From contig NZ_QGDC01000011.1 in the NCBI RefSeq assembly GCF_003324525.1, positions 1 to 64,000 of the forward strand: a DNA stretch of 64,000 nucleotides, read 5' to 3'. A program made the translations under genes and the position numbers. Each line of letters opens with the position of its first letter. Position 1 is the stretch's first letter. Below, piece by piece: positions 20,307-28,766 of the stretch. The notes beneath the pieces were generated by a model. That model was not told where the DNA came from, did not search any database, and was given only the letters and a program-made list of their open reading frames with translations. This DNA is from Mucilaginibacter hurinus. Its GTDB lineage: Bacteria > Bacteroidota > Bacteroidia > Sphingobacteriales > Sphingobacteriaceae.

Positions 20307-20339
20307 TTGCAATACATTAATTTGTTTTGGTTAGGTTTG
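20307..20339 (+). promoter_or_regulatory. Canonical promoter of the candidate small RNA
   Basis: TTG at 20307-20309, 22-bp spacer, TAGGTTTG at 20332-20339: a full match to the Bacteroidota -7 element TAnnTTTG with a slightly long spacing. It would start transcription near 20346, about 130 nt before the next ATG. Confidence 0.5.
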
Positions 20340-20344
20340 TATAA

Positions 20345-20455
20345 TTATGGCGTATTTCATGCGTTATAATGCTATGTAAGTTAATTTCTTACATATGTGA
20401 TAAGGTTTAGGTTGAGAGCCCCCGGCAGCGAGTGCATGGGGGTTCTTATTTTTTG
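20345..20455 (+). ncRNA. Candidate ~110-nt structured small RNA or leader
   Basis: Between a good promoter and a terminator-like hairpin lies about 110 nt without an ORF. It contains a perfect 8-bp stem, TATGTAAG (20373-20380) and CTTACATA (20388-20395), with a 7-nt loop, and then the terminator stem at 20416-20445. This promoter-structure-terminator order is that of an independent small RNA. The alternative is an attenuator leader of the GreA/B-like gene, whose ATG is 25 bp after the T-run. No known RNA family is recognised. Confidence 0.4.
20416..20454 (+). terminator. Rho-independent terminator-like hairpin
   Basis: GAGCCCCC (20416-20423) pairs with GGGGGTTC (20438-20445), with one G-T pair and a 14-nt loop, followed by TTATTTTTT. 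It is the strongest intrinsic terminator in the window on the plus strand. It is 230 bp past the aldo/keto reductase stop, so it more likely ends the small RNA than that gene. Confidence 0.6.
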
Positions 20456-20478
20456 TACACTTGGTAAAGGCTATATAC

Positions 20479-20931
20479 ATGTTACAACTTAAACAAAAGC
20501 TTTATAACGCATGTCTGAGCTATGTGCAATCGCGCATAAATACTACACAACAAGCAATAAATACCGCGCAGCAAGCTGGTAAAGACGATACCAAAAGCAG
20601 CGCCGGCGATAAATACGAAACGGGCCGTGAAATGGCACAGCAGGAAGAGAACAGGAACGTGGCACAATTAAATGAGGCTAACAAACTCAAGGTAGCGCTG
20701 AATTTTATAAACCCAACGCATACCAGCCCTTTGGCCGAAGCAGGCAGTTTAATATTTACCAATAAAGGCAACTTTTATTTATCCATTAGCGCGGGCACAT
20801 TAAACGTAGATGGCCAAGTGTATTTTGCTGTTTCGCCTGCGTCGCCTATTGGTCTGCAATTGAAAGGCAAACGTAGGGGTGATGAGTTTTCGTTAAACGG
20901 CCATCTCTATTCAATCCAAAATATTATTTAG
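20479..20931 (+). CDS. GreA/GreB-like protein (no factor activity shown)
   Basis: The ATG at 20479 gives 150 aa (an upstream TTG at 20461 is possible). An N-terminal coiled-coil-like helix pair carries SSAGDKYETGREMAQQE (about 40-56). A C-terminal half ends SPIGLQLKGKRRGDEF, which is close to the SPIG-LLGK-GD signature of GreA/GreB C-terminal domains that dock on RNA polymerase. Homologues in this group are often labelled 3-oxoacyl-ACP synthase in databases, a name not supported by any ketosynthase residue here. Transcript-cleavage activity is unproven, since the acidic tip residues cannot be confirmed. The 3' end overlaps the convergent kinase gene by 8 bp. Confidence 0.7.
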   Translation: MLQLKQKLYNACLSYVQSRINTTQQAINTAQQAGKDDTKSSAGDKYETGREMAQQEENRNVAQLNEANKLKVALNFINPTHTSPLAEAGSLIFTNKGNFYLSISAGTLNVDGQVYFAVSPASPIGLQLKGKRRGDEFSLNGHLYSIQNII

Positions 20932-22849
20932 CAGCGGGCAGATAAACGAGTACCTGGGTGCCCGTGCCCGGTTTGCTGTTAATTTCAAGCCTACCTTTGT
21001 TGGCTTCAATAAATTGTTTTATTAATAATAAGCCAATACCGGCACCTGCTTCCTTGTTTGTGCCGTATCCGCTTATTTCTTTTCCAACTACTTTAAACAG
21101 TTTTTCCATCTTTTCGGGCGTAATGCCAATGCCATCATCAGTAATACGTATAACCTGAAAATTTTTTTCTTCAAAATAATCAATGGCTACATGGCCATCA
21201 TTCTGTGTAAATTTTACGGCGTTGCCAATAAGGTTCTGCAAAATAATTTTAAGGTGATCTACGTCTGCAAAAACAATTCTTTCCCGGTCAGCGTGGTGTA
21301 CTATCTTTATATTTTTGTTAGCAGCAATGTGGTCATAAACCGGTATGAGTTCGTTAATTACCGCAGTGGCATCAAATTTTACCGCTTTACTTTTTAATCC
21401 TTCCTGCTGGCTGTTAGCCCACAGTAACAAGTTGTTTACCATGCCGGTAACGCCGGTTAACTGTTCATGAAATTTGTCAAATACCAATTCCTGCTCTTCA
21501 TCAGTAAGTTCGCCTGATCGTACAAGCTCCATGGTTTGCAATACTGAATAAAACGGACTTCGCAAATCATGACTTATTACTGAAAATAGCTGATTTTTGG
21601 TGTGAATCAGCTGATCAAGTTTGTCATTCTGCCTGGATATTTCTTCTTTTTGCAGAGCAATGGATTTGTTTCTTCTTTCAAGTTTTTTATTGAGTGATGT
21701 TTTGTGAATATTGCTGCGGCTTATAGCCACGGCAAAAATGCTTATGCATATAGCCAGCACCCCAATCCCCGCAATAAGAAGGCGGTTAAAGTCTATTTTT
21801 TGCTTATGTATTTCATTTTCTTTTTGCAGCCGCAAATTATCTGTTCGCTGTTCCTTTAACTGTAGGTAATCTATCTTCTTCTTTTGGGTATCATTCATCA
21901 CGCTGTCACTATACCTGTCCATAATTACATTATAGTGGTAAGCCTGCTTATAGTCGCCTAAAGCAGCATAACTTTGCGTAAGTATTTTTAAGGCACGGGC
22001 CGCATCCCAGGCACTGTTTATGCCTAATGCCAGGTCGGCACTTTTTTTGGCCATAGCTACTGCCTCTTTGTACTCACCCAAAACGTAGCGGGTTTGCGCT
22101 ATGCCGGATAATGCAAATGCATTTTCCCATTTGTTTTGATAGGGTGCTGATAACACTTTTTGATAGTGTAAAAGAGCTTGCCCATAGTTTTTTTTATGAA
22201 AATAAGTTTCACCCTTATGGTTATAGGCCATTGAAATTACATGTTTATCGCCTGCTATCCGGCCAGCCTGTATCGCTTTATCAAGGTATTTAAAGGCTTT
22301 TTCCGGTTGCTTTAATTCGTCATAGCATAAGCCAATGTTAAAATACATGCGTGCAATGCTGGCCTTGTTATCAAGCTGGACATAAAATTTTAATGCCTTC
22401 CAAAACTCTATACTTGCTTCATTGAACTCATCCTGTGATAAAAATATGAGCCCGCGTAATTGGTGCACATTAGCAAAGCCGGGCTTGTAATTAATTTTAT
22501 GGCTTATATCCATCAACAGCGATGCTGCTTCAAGCGACTTAAAAAATGACCCTTTAATATAGTAGGCGCAACCTAAATTATTGAGTGAATTTGCTTCGCC
22601 AATGGGATGATTGTTTTTTTTTGACCATAACAGTGCCTTGTTGGCAAAGTAAAGAGAACTATCTGTATTGTTGTACCGGTAGTATGCCGAGAGCTTGTTA
22701 AATAGCCCAATGCTGGAGGTATCAGTGCTGTAACCAGGTTTACTTTTAGCGATTTGCAACAATTTTAGCAAACTATCAGCCGGGGCATTTGCTTTTACAG
22801 CAAATGGCACCATAGCCAAAAGTAGTTTCGCCAGTATAATTCTTAGCAT
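20924..22849 (-). CDS. TPR-containing sensor histidine kinase
   Basis: A 641-aa kinase with signal peptide (1-20), a periplasmic array of about six tetratricopeptide repeats (about 45-310, for example SLNNLGCAYYIKGSFFKSLE and AYNHKGETYFHKKNYGQALL), a coiled coil, one TM helix (357-377), a second coiled coil and HisKA with H427 in LFSVISHDLRSP. The HATPase follows, with NLIGNAVKFTQ and GAGIGLLLIKQF. It has no receiver domain. The TPR sensor plus single-TM design is common in Bacteroidota, where the repeats probably bind a periplasmic protein. No cognate regulator is adjacent. Confidence 0.87.
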   Translation of the reverse strand: MLRIILAKLLLAMVPFAVKANAPADSLLKLLQIAKSKPGYSTDTSSIGLFNKLSAYYRYNNTDSSLYFANKALLWSKKNNHPIGEANSLNNLGCAYYIKGSFFKSLEAASLLMDISHKINYKPGFANVHQLRGLIFLSQDEFNEASIEFWKALKFYVQLDNKASIARMYFNIGLCYDELKQPEKAFKYLDKAIQAGRIAGDKHVISMAYNHKGETYFHKKNYGQALLHYQKVLSAPYQNKWENAFALSGIAQTRYVLGEYKEAVAMAKKSADLALGINSAWDAARALKILTQSYAALGDYKQAYHYNVIMDRYSDSVMNDTQKKKIDYLQLKEQRTDNLRLQKENEIHKQKIDFNRLLIAGIGVLAICISIFAVAISRSNIHKTSLNKKLERRNKSIALQKEEISRQNDKLDQLIHTKNQLFSVISHDLRSPFYSVLQTMELVRSGELTDEEQELVFDKFHEQLTGVTGMVNNLLLWANSQQEGLKSKAVKFDATAVINELIPVYDHIAANKNIKIVHHADRERIVFADVDHLKIILQNLIGNAVKFTQNDGHVAIDYFEEKNFQVIRITDDGIGITPEKMEKLFKVVGKEISGYGTNKEAGAGIGLLLIKQFIEANKGRLEINSKPGTGTQVLVYLPAAK

Positions 22850-22951
22850 TGCGCAGGTACAGGGTTATCGTGATGTGAATTTATAAATATAAATTCAATA
22901 GTGACAGTACCTGACGCATTACCTGAACTTCAGTTTGGATAGCGTGGCATA

Positions 22952-23581
22952 TTATTTCCCGGCGCCTGTATAAATTATATCCACAACAGCTTCATCGTAA
23001 CGCGTTGTATCGGTATCAGGTTGATATCTTGTTAAAAACTTTATGCGTTCTTGTTTACCTATTAAAGCGGACATTTTTTCAATAGCCTGTGCATTAGTCT
23101 CATATTTTTTGTAAAAATTGAGCGTACGGTTAAAAGAAAGTTTAATCACCTTGGTATTACCTATAACTGTGTCTCTAACGGTATGATCTATTTGTTTTAT
23201 ATTATCCGGAACCCAATTTTCGGCGGTTGCGCCCCAGGCAAGCGTTGTTGTAAAATCAAAATCTGCAAATGCAGTACTTGCATAATCTTCTCTGAATACA
23301 ACGTACCAAGCGCTGATGTAACGCTTGGCGTCAATCAATAATTTTACATTTTGATTATAAGTCAAATTAAGCTGTGTGCCTGAAACGCTCACCGTAGTAA
23401 GCTGCGGTTTTGGATTGTAGTTAACAGGGGTTTGTTGTAATGTACTTAATAATTTTGCATCGCCGGGAGAAACAGGTTTAATTATCGTTACAGGTTTTGT
23501 AGGTAGTTGTGGTTTATCCAGTTCTTTTTTGCAACTCGTAAATATCGATAGTGTAATCGCCAGGTAGAATAGTTTTTTCAT
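22952..23581 (-). CDS. Lipoprotein of unknown function
   Basis: A 209-aa protein with a lipoprotein signal: FTSCKKELDKP places the lipidated Cys at about residue 17. Lysines after the Cys and a proline-rich linker follow. The mature part is predicted beta-rich (LTTVSVSGTQLNLTYNQNVK). No family is recognised. It is upstream of the TPR kinase on the same strand (102-bp gap) and could be its periplasmic partner, but this is only positional. Confidence 0.6.
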   Translation of the reverse strand: MKKLFYLAITLSIFTSCKKELDKPQLPTKPVTIIKPVSPGDAKLLSTLQQTPVNYNPKPQLTTVSVSGTQLNLTYNQNVKLLIDAKRYISAWYVVFREDYASTAFADFDFTTTLAWGATAENWVPDNIKQIDHTVRDTVIGNTKVIKLSFNRTLNFYKKYETNAQAIEKMSALIGKQERIKFLTRYQPDTDTTRYDEAVVDIIYTGAGK

Positions 23582-24051
23582 AGCCTGCCTTAATCAACAT
23601 TTGATCCGAAAATCGCCTTTTATTTTTTGTTTTAACCACCGGATACCGGTTGTGTCCCTATAAACACCTGGAACTTAGCTTTGATGTATTGTCCAGAGAA
23701 AATAATTAAATTTATAATTAATTGTTAATCAATCTGAAAGTTTGATCTTTGAAATATATAACATATAATGCAAAATAATTGCTGTATAGTTACATGTATA
23801 TTTTCATCCGAACATTTTTTAACGATTTGGCATCTGTAAGGTTAGTGTTTACTATACACTTCTGTACAGTAAAAACTAAAACGGCTTTACATACTTCGGA
23901 TGGTAAGAAAACCAAAATTGACGCTGAACTGGGTAAACAAGAGTGATTGCAGATAGGGGTATTGGTTTATATGCATTGAAGACAACGTGACTTGATGAAA
24001 TGATAACTGACAAGGATATCACATTGTAAGCAGTGCGCGACCTGTGCAGGA
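23582..24051. other. 470-bp intergenic stretch
   Basis: AT-rich, with no convincing gene. A 50-codon ORF at 23794-23946 (+), with a hydrophobic first half and a charged end (TKIDAELGKQE), has no visible ribosome site or homology and is not annotated as a gene. TGATCTTTG near 23740 is only a loose promoter match. Confidence 0.35.
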
Positions 24052-24249
24052 TCATGAGGTTTTCCTCATTACCCGTATCAACTGTTTGTGCCTGCGCGAG
24101 GCATAATGATCATTGGTTACCAGTATGGCATGGATGATGCCAGGCACCCAGAAGCAAATAGTAAGTATAACACTTAATATAAATGCACCTATGCGGCCCG
24201 TGGTTAATACAGCTAATGGGGGTAAAATTATGCATAAGAAGTAGCGCAT
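24052..24249 (-). CDS. YqaE/Pmp3-family membrane peptide
   Basis: A 65-aa hydrophobic protein with the Pmp3/YqaE layout: first helix with CIILPPLAVL, short loop, and second helix with WVPGIIHAILV. The family occurs in bacteria, yeast and plants and is linked to membrane potential and salt/cold stress. The mechanism is unresolved. The last ~17 residues are basic (SRRHKQLIRVMRK). Single gene with long flanks. Confidence 0.85.
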   Translation of the reverse strand: MRYFLCIILPPLAVLTTGRIGAFILSVILTICFWVPGIIHAILVTNDHYASRRHKQLIRVMRKTS

Positions 24250-24366
24250 GACGTATCAGTATATACTGTTTGATGCAGGCATGCGAGTATTGTTACATCA
24301 CCCGTATTAAATACATACCAGCTCGGGTCTTATAGCTTTTTACCTTATAAATAATACATTTGCCAA

Positions 24367-25269
24367 ATGTTTCACGAAGAAAGTTACGACCGCCATGGCG
24401 ACTGGTACAACCAGCGATTTCCGACAGAGGAATCAAAGCTGGCTGTATATCGCAAAGCCAAAATTGCTGGAAAGCAAAGCATAAACGATTGGCTGCAGCA
24501 AATATTTTTTTCGTGTATTGATCCATTGCTGAAAGGTTCCGACAGGCGGTGGCTCACCATTGGCGACGCCTATGGTTTTGATGCGCAATACCTGTTATCA
24601 AAAGGTGCTTCAGCTGTGGCAACCGATTTAAACGGCGACTTTTTACAATTAGCCAAACAAGAAGGCATTATTGAAGAATATGCGGCTGAAAATGCCGAGA
24701 AATTATCATATCCTGAAAACTCGTTTGATTACATTTTATGTAAAGAATCATATCATCATTTCCCACGGCCTTATGCGGCTTTGTATGAAATGATAAGGGT
24801 TGCCAAAAACGGTATTATGATAATTGAGCCGCAAGACCCGGTATCAAAAATGCCGGCGTTGCTGCTAATCACCAACTTGCTTTCATCCAGTTCAAATTTA
24901 TTAAAGAAAGCCTGGAAAAACCGCTTTTCATATGAGCCGGTAGGTAATTTTGTATATAAAGTATCTGAACGTGAATTTGAAAAGTTTGCTGCCGGAATTA
25001 ATTTGCCTATGGTGGCCTTCAAACATATAAATCCCAATTTTTATTTCGCCGGGGTAGACGGGCAGCCGGCTGAAAGAGGCAACAAAACATTTGATGCTAT
25101 CCGCAAAAAGAAATGGTTGATGGATACTCTTGTAAAATTCAGACTAATACCCGGCCAGGTGCTTGCCACAATAGTTTTTAAACAGCTACCCGATGATAAA
25201 GTGTTGCAGGCACTAAAGGCTGACGGATATAAATTGCTTAATATTCCGGCAAATCCTTACCTTAAATAA
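24367..25269 (+). CDS. SAM-dependent methyltransferase (class I)
   Basis: A 300-aa protein with a class I fold. Motif I is WLTIGDAYGFDAQYLLSKGA (62-81), followed by ATDLNGDFL (85-93, acidic end of beta2), YAAENAEKLSYPENSFDYIL (105-124) and KESYHHFPRPYAALYEM (126-142). The latter resembles the UbiE/methyltransferase-11 post-motif. Substrate unknown. A TACATTTG -7-like box at 24355-24362 ends only 4 bp before the ATG, so the transcript may be nearly leaderless. No partner genes suggest a pathway. Confidence 0.82.
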   Translation: MFHEESYDRHGDWYNQRFPTEESKLAVYRKAKIAGKQSINDWLQQIFFSCIDPLLKGSDRRWLTIGDAYGFDAQYLLSKGASAVATDLNGDFLQLAKQEGIIEEYAAENAEKLSYPENSFDYILCKESYHHFPRPYAALYEMIRVAKNGIMIIEPQDPVSKMPALLLITNLLSSSSNLLKKAWKNRFSYEPVGNFVYKVSEREFEKFAAGINLPMVAFKHINPNFYFAGVDGQPAERGNKTFDAIRKKKWLMDTLVKFRLIPGQVLATIVFKQLPDDKVLQALKADGYKLLNIPANPYLK

Positions 25270-25377
25270 CAGCAGTTTATACTGTGGCGTTAACTCATGC
25301 GTTTGCCATATAACATTAACCGTTGTTGGGTTATATTTAACTGACAGCTAACAACATCAAAATAGTCATCCAAGTTT

Positions 25378-26865
25378 ATGATAGTAAACTGTAAAAAAAT
25401 TGTTTCCTTACTACTTCTTTTAATTTCCAGTGTAACTGCCAGCGCCAATTTTAGCTACAACGCACGGTGCATGGAAGCCTACAACGCCATATTTAGTTTA
25501 AAGCTTAATGAGGCACGTGCGCTTATTCGCGAAGAAAAGCAGCAAAATCCGCAAAACGGGATAACTGTACTATTAGATAGCTACGTTGATTTTTTTACGG
25601 TATTAACCTCCGATAGTAAAAACGAATATGAAAAGCTGAAGGCAAGGCGATCGGCACGCATTGACGCGTTGGACGGTAACGATAAAAGTTCACCTTATTA
25701 TCTGTTCTCGCAGGCCGAGGTGTATATGCAATGCGGATTATTAAAAGGGAAATTTGGTGACTATATGTCGTCAGCTAATGACTTAAAAAAAGCACGGAAT
25801 ATGCTGCGTGACAACATGAAGAAATACCCCGACTTTTTGCCAAGTTTAAAGAGCATTGCGCTTATTGATGTTGTTTTTGGCGCTTTGCCCTCAAGCATGA
25901 AAAGCGTTGCATCATTTTTAGGAATGAAGGGCAATATACAGACAGGCGTTAATCAACTTGAAAAGTTAAGGTTGCAGATAGGGAATACAAAGTATAGCTT
26001 TTTTAAGGACGAGGTGATCTTCTTTTTATGTTATATGGATATAGATGTGTTGCACAATAAAGATAATTACGCTAAGCTATCTGGCTACCTGGCTGATATG
26101 GACGATAAAAGCTTGTTGCGCGGATATCTGCAAGGCTATGTGGCGAGCAAAACTGCACACAACGACGAGGCTATTAAACATCTGGAAAAGCTGCCTAAGG
26201 GTGGGCCGTATACCCCGCTGCCCGCGGTGAACTATCTGCTTGGGAATGCTAAATTATGCCGGATGGATAGTGATGCCAATGTGTTTTTAGCCAGGTACAT
26301 TAACGAATATAAAGGGATGAACTTTATTAAAGACTCTTATTTAAAACTGGCGTACTTTTATTTATTACGTGGCGATGAGGCTAAATATCAGTACTACCTT
26401 AAACTGGTACGCGCCAGGGGGTACACAGTTGATGAAAAGGATAAACAAGCTCTTAAAGAGGCAAATGATAGCCGTCCTGATGTTGATTTGCTAAAAGCCC
26501 GGCTGTACTTTGATGGAGGATATTATGCCAAGGCCCTGGCCGAACTAAAAGACGAAAAAGTAAACAGCTTTAAAATACCGCGCGATAAAATGGAATTTTA
26601 TTATCGTCTGGGCCGGGTTTATGAGCGCCTGAATAAGCAAGATGAAGCAGTAGCGAATTACCAAAAAACCATTAATATGGGTAAAGGCGCAACTTATTAT
26701 TATGCAGCTAACGCGGCATTAAGCATTGGAAGTATTTATGAGAAGAGGAGAGATAATAAAAGGGCCGCTTCTTACTACAAACAGGCTATAGATATGAAAA
26801 ATCATGAGTATGAAAAGAGTATTGAAATGCAGGCGGAAGAGGGGTTAGATAGGGTAGGTAAATAG
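25378..26865 (+). CDS. Exported TPR-repeat protein
   Basis: A 495-aa protein with a signal peptide (1-23, ending TASA) and helical repeats. The clearest tetratricopeptide units are near the end (YRLGRVYERLNKQDEAVANY and AALSIGSIYEKRRDNKRAAS). The central region, FLGMKGNIQTGVNQLEKL, is typical of the uncharacterised Bacteroidota TPR family. It probably acts as a periplasmic scaffold. It follows the methyltransferase by 108 bp on the same strand and faces the lipid operon. Confidence 0.75.
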   Translation: MIVNCKKIVSLLLLLISSVTASANFSYNARCMEAYNAIFSLKLNEARALIREEKQQNPQNGITVLLDSYVDFFTVLTSDSKNEYEKLKARRSARIDALDGNDKSSPYYLFSQAEVYMQCGLLKGKFGDYMSSANDLKKARNMLRDNMKKYPDFLPSLKSIALIDVVFGALPSSMKSVASFLGMKGNIQTGVNQLEKLRLQIGNTKYSFFKDEVIFFLCYMDIDVLHNKDNYAKLSGYLADMDDKSLLRGYLQGYVASKTAHNDEAIKHLEKLPKGGPYTPLPAVNYLLGNAKLCRMDSDANVFLARYINEYKGMNFIKDSYLKLAYFYLLRGDEAKYQYYLKLVRARGYTVDEKDKQALKEANDSRPDVDLLKARLYFDGGYYAKALAELKDEKVNSFKIPRDKMEFYYRLGRVYERLNKQDEAVANYQKTINMGKGATYYYAANAALSIGSIYEKRRDNKRAASYYKQAIDMKNHEYEKSIEMQAEEGLDRVGK

Positions 26866-26891
26866 TCCACCTTAACTTAGGCAGGATTAAC

Positions 26892-27542
26892 TTATCCTTC
26901 TTTGGTATATCTTACCGTTCTTGCCAGGGCTTCTTTATGAAATTGATTCACTTTTAATTTTAATTCTTCAAAATTAAAGTCACGGTTGGTGCCGCAATCC
27001 AGCATATTCATATATACCGATGGTTTAATACTTTCAAAATATTCTACGATATTGCTGCACCAAATTAACTGGCAGTTCCCCTTTATCCGGGTCACTATCT
27101 CGTACAAACCGTCCTGAAAGTCAATATTTCGCACATGGCAGCTCTCTAAGTTAGCCTGCGGAAAGAACAGCAACAGGCTTCCGGGTTCTGATAATACCTC
27201 AGCGGCATAGTCAAAGCTCTCCAGCATTGATTTTTTCCTCGGTTCGATAGAGAAATTCCCTGTATACTTCATCCACCAATTCAATTCGATCTGCCTTTTT
27301 AGCGACATAATAAATAGCCGCTTCATACCGTCGGGCTTCCAAAGCAATTTATTGCAAAGGTAGTACGCCCAAAAGCCATCCAAAAAACTAAAATGATTAC
27401 ACATTAATATGTATGAGTGGTTAGGTTTTATATCAGCTTCGCGAATAACCAATTTATTAAAGCGCCATTTAAAATAAAAGTTAAGCAGCCTTGCAAGCAG
27501 CTTAAACATAAAGGGCGACAGTGGTTTCGACTTCAGGATCAT
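26892..27542 (-). CDS. PlsC-like lysophospholipid acyltransferase
   Basis: A 216-aa acyltransferase. NHFSFLDGF (49-57) is the HX4D active site (H50, D55). IEPRKKSM (99-106) occupies the substrate-binding block. FPQA (127-130) stands where FPEG is normal. A hydrophobic helix anchors the N-terminus. The family moves acyl groups from ACP or CoA to glycerol phosphate or other hydroxyls. It is the last gene of the eight-gene fatty-acid-like operon and overlaps the hydrolase gene by 4 bp, so it probably uses the special acyl chain made there. The altered FPEG block suggests an acceptor other than lysophosphatidate (inference). Confidence 0.8.
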   Translation of the reverse strand: MILKSKPLSPFMFKLLARLLNFYFKWRFNKLVIREADIKPNHSYILMCNHFSFLDGFWAYYLCNKLLWKPDGMKRLFIMSLKRQIELNWWMKYTGNFSIEPRKKSMLESFDYAAEVLSEPGSLLLFFPQANLESCHVRNIDFQDGLYEIVTRIKGNCQLIWCSNIVEYFESIKPSVYMNMLDCGTNRDFNFEELKLKVNQFHKEALARTVRYTKEG

Positions 27543-28360
27543 AGCAATAAACCGGATAATTTTGAAATGAATTCACCATTTATCATCTCATGGTTCGCAT
27601 CCAAAAGTACAACTTCAGCATGTTTTAGTTTCGGAAAAAAGTTTCTTCCTATACTTGGTGGGTACATTCGGTCGCGTTTGCCGAAAATAAAGATGCTGCG
27701 TATTTTATTATCTGTTAACGTTCTTATAAGTTTTGCCTTGTCGGTTTCCAAAAAGCGCAGATAGGTAAAGCAGGCGTAAAAATTAAAGCGCAATTGAGCC
27801 GTGCTTATCTCATTATATAGTATTTGCCGGCCGGGCCCGTCAATCAGCCTTAACCATTTGGCAATGTTGAGCATATTTATCAAAGCCTTTTCGCTTAAAA
27901 CCAATTTTTCCAGCAGTTTGTTACCTGCCACGCTTTTGCTAAAGTAAGCTACCAATGCACCTGGATTAAGGGATGACGGTGCAGCAACTATGTATTCGTC
28001 AATCAGGTTGCCTAGCTCCTCTGTCACTGCTGTGGCATAGTGCGTGCCCATGGAGTAGGCGATGACCGAAAAGCGTTCTGTCTTTATATGCCTGCAAAAA
28101 TCAGTTATCAGCGCGGCAAGTTCCTTTTTTGTAATGCCTTTTTTTATGGTAGTAAGGCTTTCGTCACGTAATTTGGTTTCTTTATGAAAAAACAGGTCGA
28201 AGCCATAAAAGGTGTATTTCTGTCCCAGCGTATTTTCCAGCAGCCGGAATTGCTTGCCGTGCATGCCAAACCCGTGAAAACACAACATGGTTTGCGGCCC
28301 CCCACCAAATTTGTAATAGTGCAGCTTTACCAGGTCATTTTCAAAGTAATGCTCTGTCAC
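27539..28360 (-). CDS. Alpha/beta hydrolase (possible thioesterase)
   Basis: A 273-aa alpha/beta-hydrolase. The nucleophile elbow is AYSMG (S103, with Ala replacing the first Gly of GxSxG). The HGFG oxyanion motif lies at 29-32, and the remaining triad residues are D230 (GKRDRMYPP) and H257 (DANHEM). Placed between the AcpS and acyltransferase genes, it plausibly releases or edits acyl chains from the cluster's ACP, but esterase activity on another substrate is equally compatible. It starts 4 bp after AcpS and overlaps the acyltransferase by 4 bp. Confidence 0.8.
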   Translation of the reverse strand: MTEHYFENDLVKLHYYKFGGGPQTMLCFHGFGMHGKQFRLLENTLGQKYTFYGFDLFFHKETKLRDESLTTIKKGITKKELAALITDFCRHIKTERFSVIAYSMGTHYATAVTEELGNLIDEYIVAAPSSLNPGALVAYFSKSVAGNKLLEKLVLSEKALINMLNIAKWLRLIDGPGRQILYNEISTAQLRFNFYACFTYLRFLETDKAKLIRTLTDNKIRSIFIFGKRDRMYPPSIGRNFFPKLKHAEVVLLDANHEMINGEFISKLSGLLL

Positions 28361-28364
28361 TTTA

Positions 28365-28766
28365 TTAAAATTTGTTGTCTATAATAGCTACTGCCCATGC
28401 ATAGTCGCCGTCGTGTGAAATGGTGAGGCTTACGTTGAACGTGCAAGGGTGTTTGTGAATTAACACACAAGGCCTTCCACCTAATTTTTCGCGGCTAATC
28501 TCTATTTTTTTCCAACCCAGCGGTGTGGGGTTAAGCTGTTTTACTGCTTTGTAAACCGCCTCTTTTGCCGCCCATGTTGATGCATAATGTAATACAGCGT
28601 TGTCAAAACGGTCGCAATAAGCTATTTCGGCGTCAGTAAAAACTTTCTGTTTAAATAACTCGGTTAGTGAATGGATAAAGCCGGGGATAAAAACAAGGTC
28701 GTTACCTACTGCATATTGCTGGCCAATGATGGTTTCTTCCAGTGTTTTTTGCAGCCTACTCTCCAT
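28365..28766 (-). CDS. Holo-ACP synthase (AcpS-type phosphopantetheinyl transferase)
   Basis: Attaches 4'-phosphopantetheine from CoA to an acyl carrier protein. The preferred ATG at 28766 gives 133 aa (typical AcpS 120-130). An upstream in-frame start at 28796 lies deeper in the preceding gene. Signature residues: D23 in GNDLVFI (metal), FTDAEIAYC (43-51), W65-K68-E69 in STWAAKEAVYKA, and SHDGDYAWA near the end. It overlaps the reductase gene by 11 bp. Having its own transferase in the operon suggests that the cluster ACP may not be served by the housekeeping enzyme. Confidence 0.87.
   Translation of the reverse strand: MESRLQKTLEETIIGQQYAVGNDLVFIPGFIHSLTELFKQKVFTDAEIAYCDRFDNAVLHYASTWAAKEAVYKAVKQLNPTPLGWKKIEISREKLGGRPCVLIHKHPCTFNVSLTISHDGDYAWAVAIIDNKF

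Noticed and set aside
23794..23946. 50-codon ORF with hydrophobic start
   Set aside because: No ribosome site, no family pattern and no partner; it may be real but cannot be supported.
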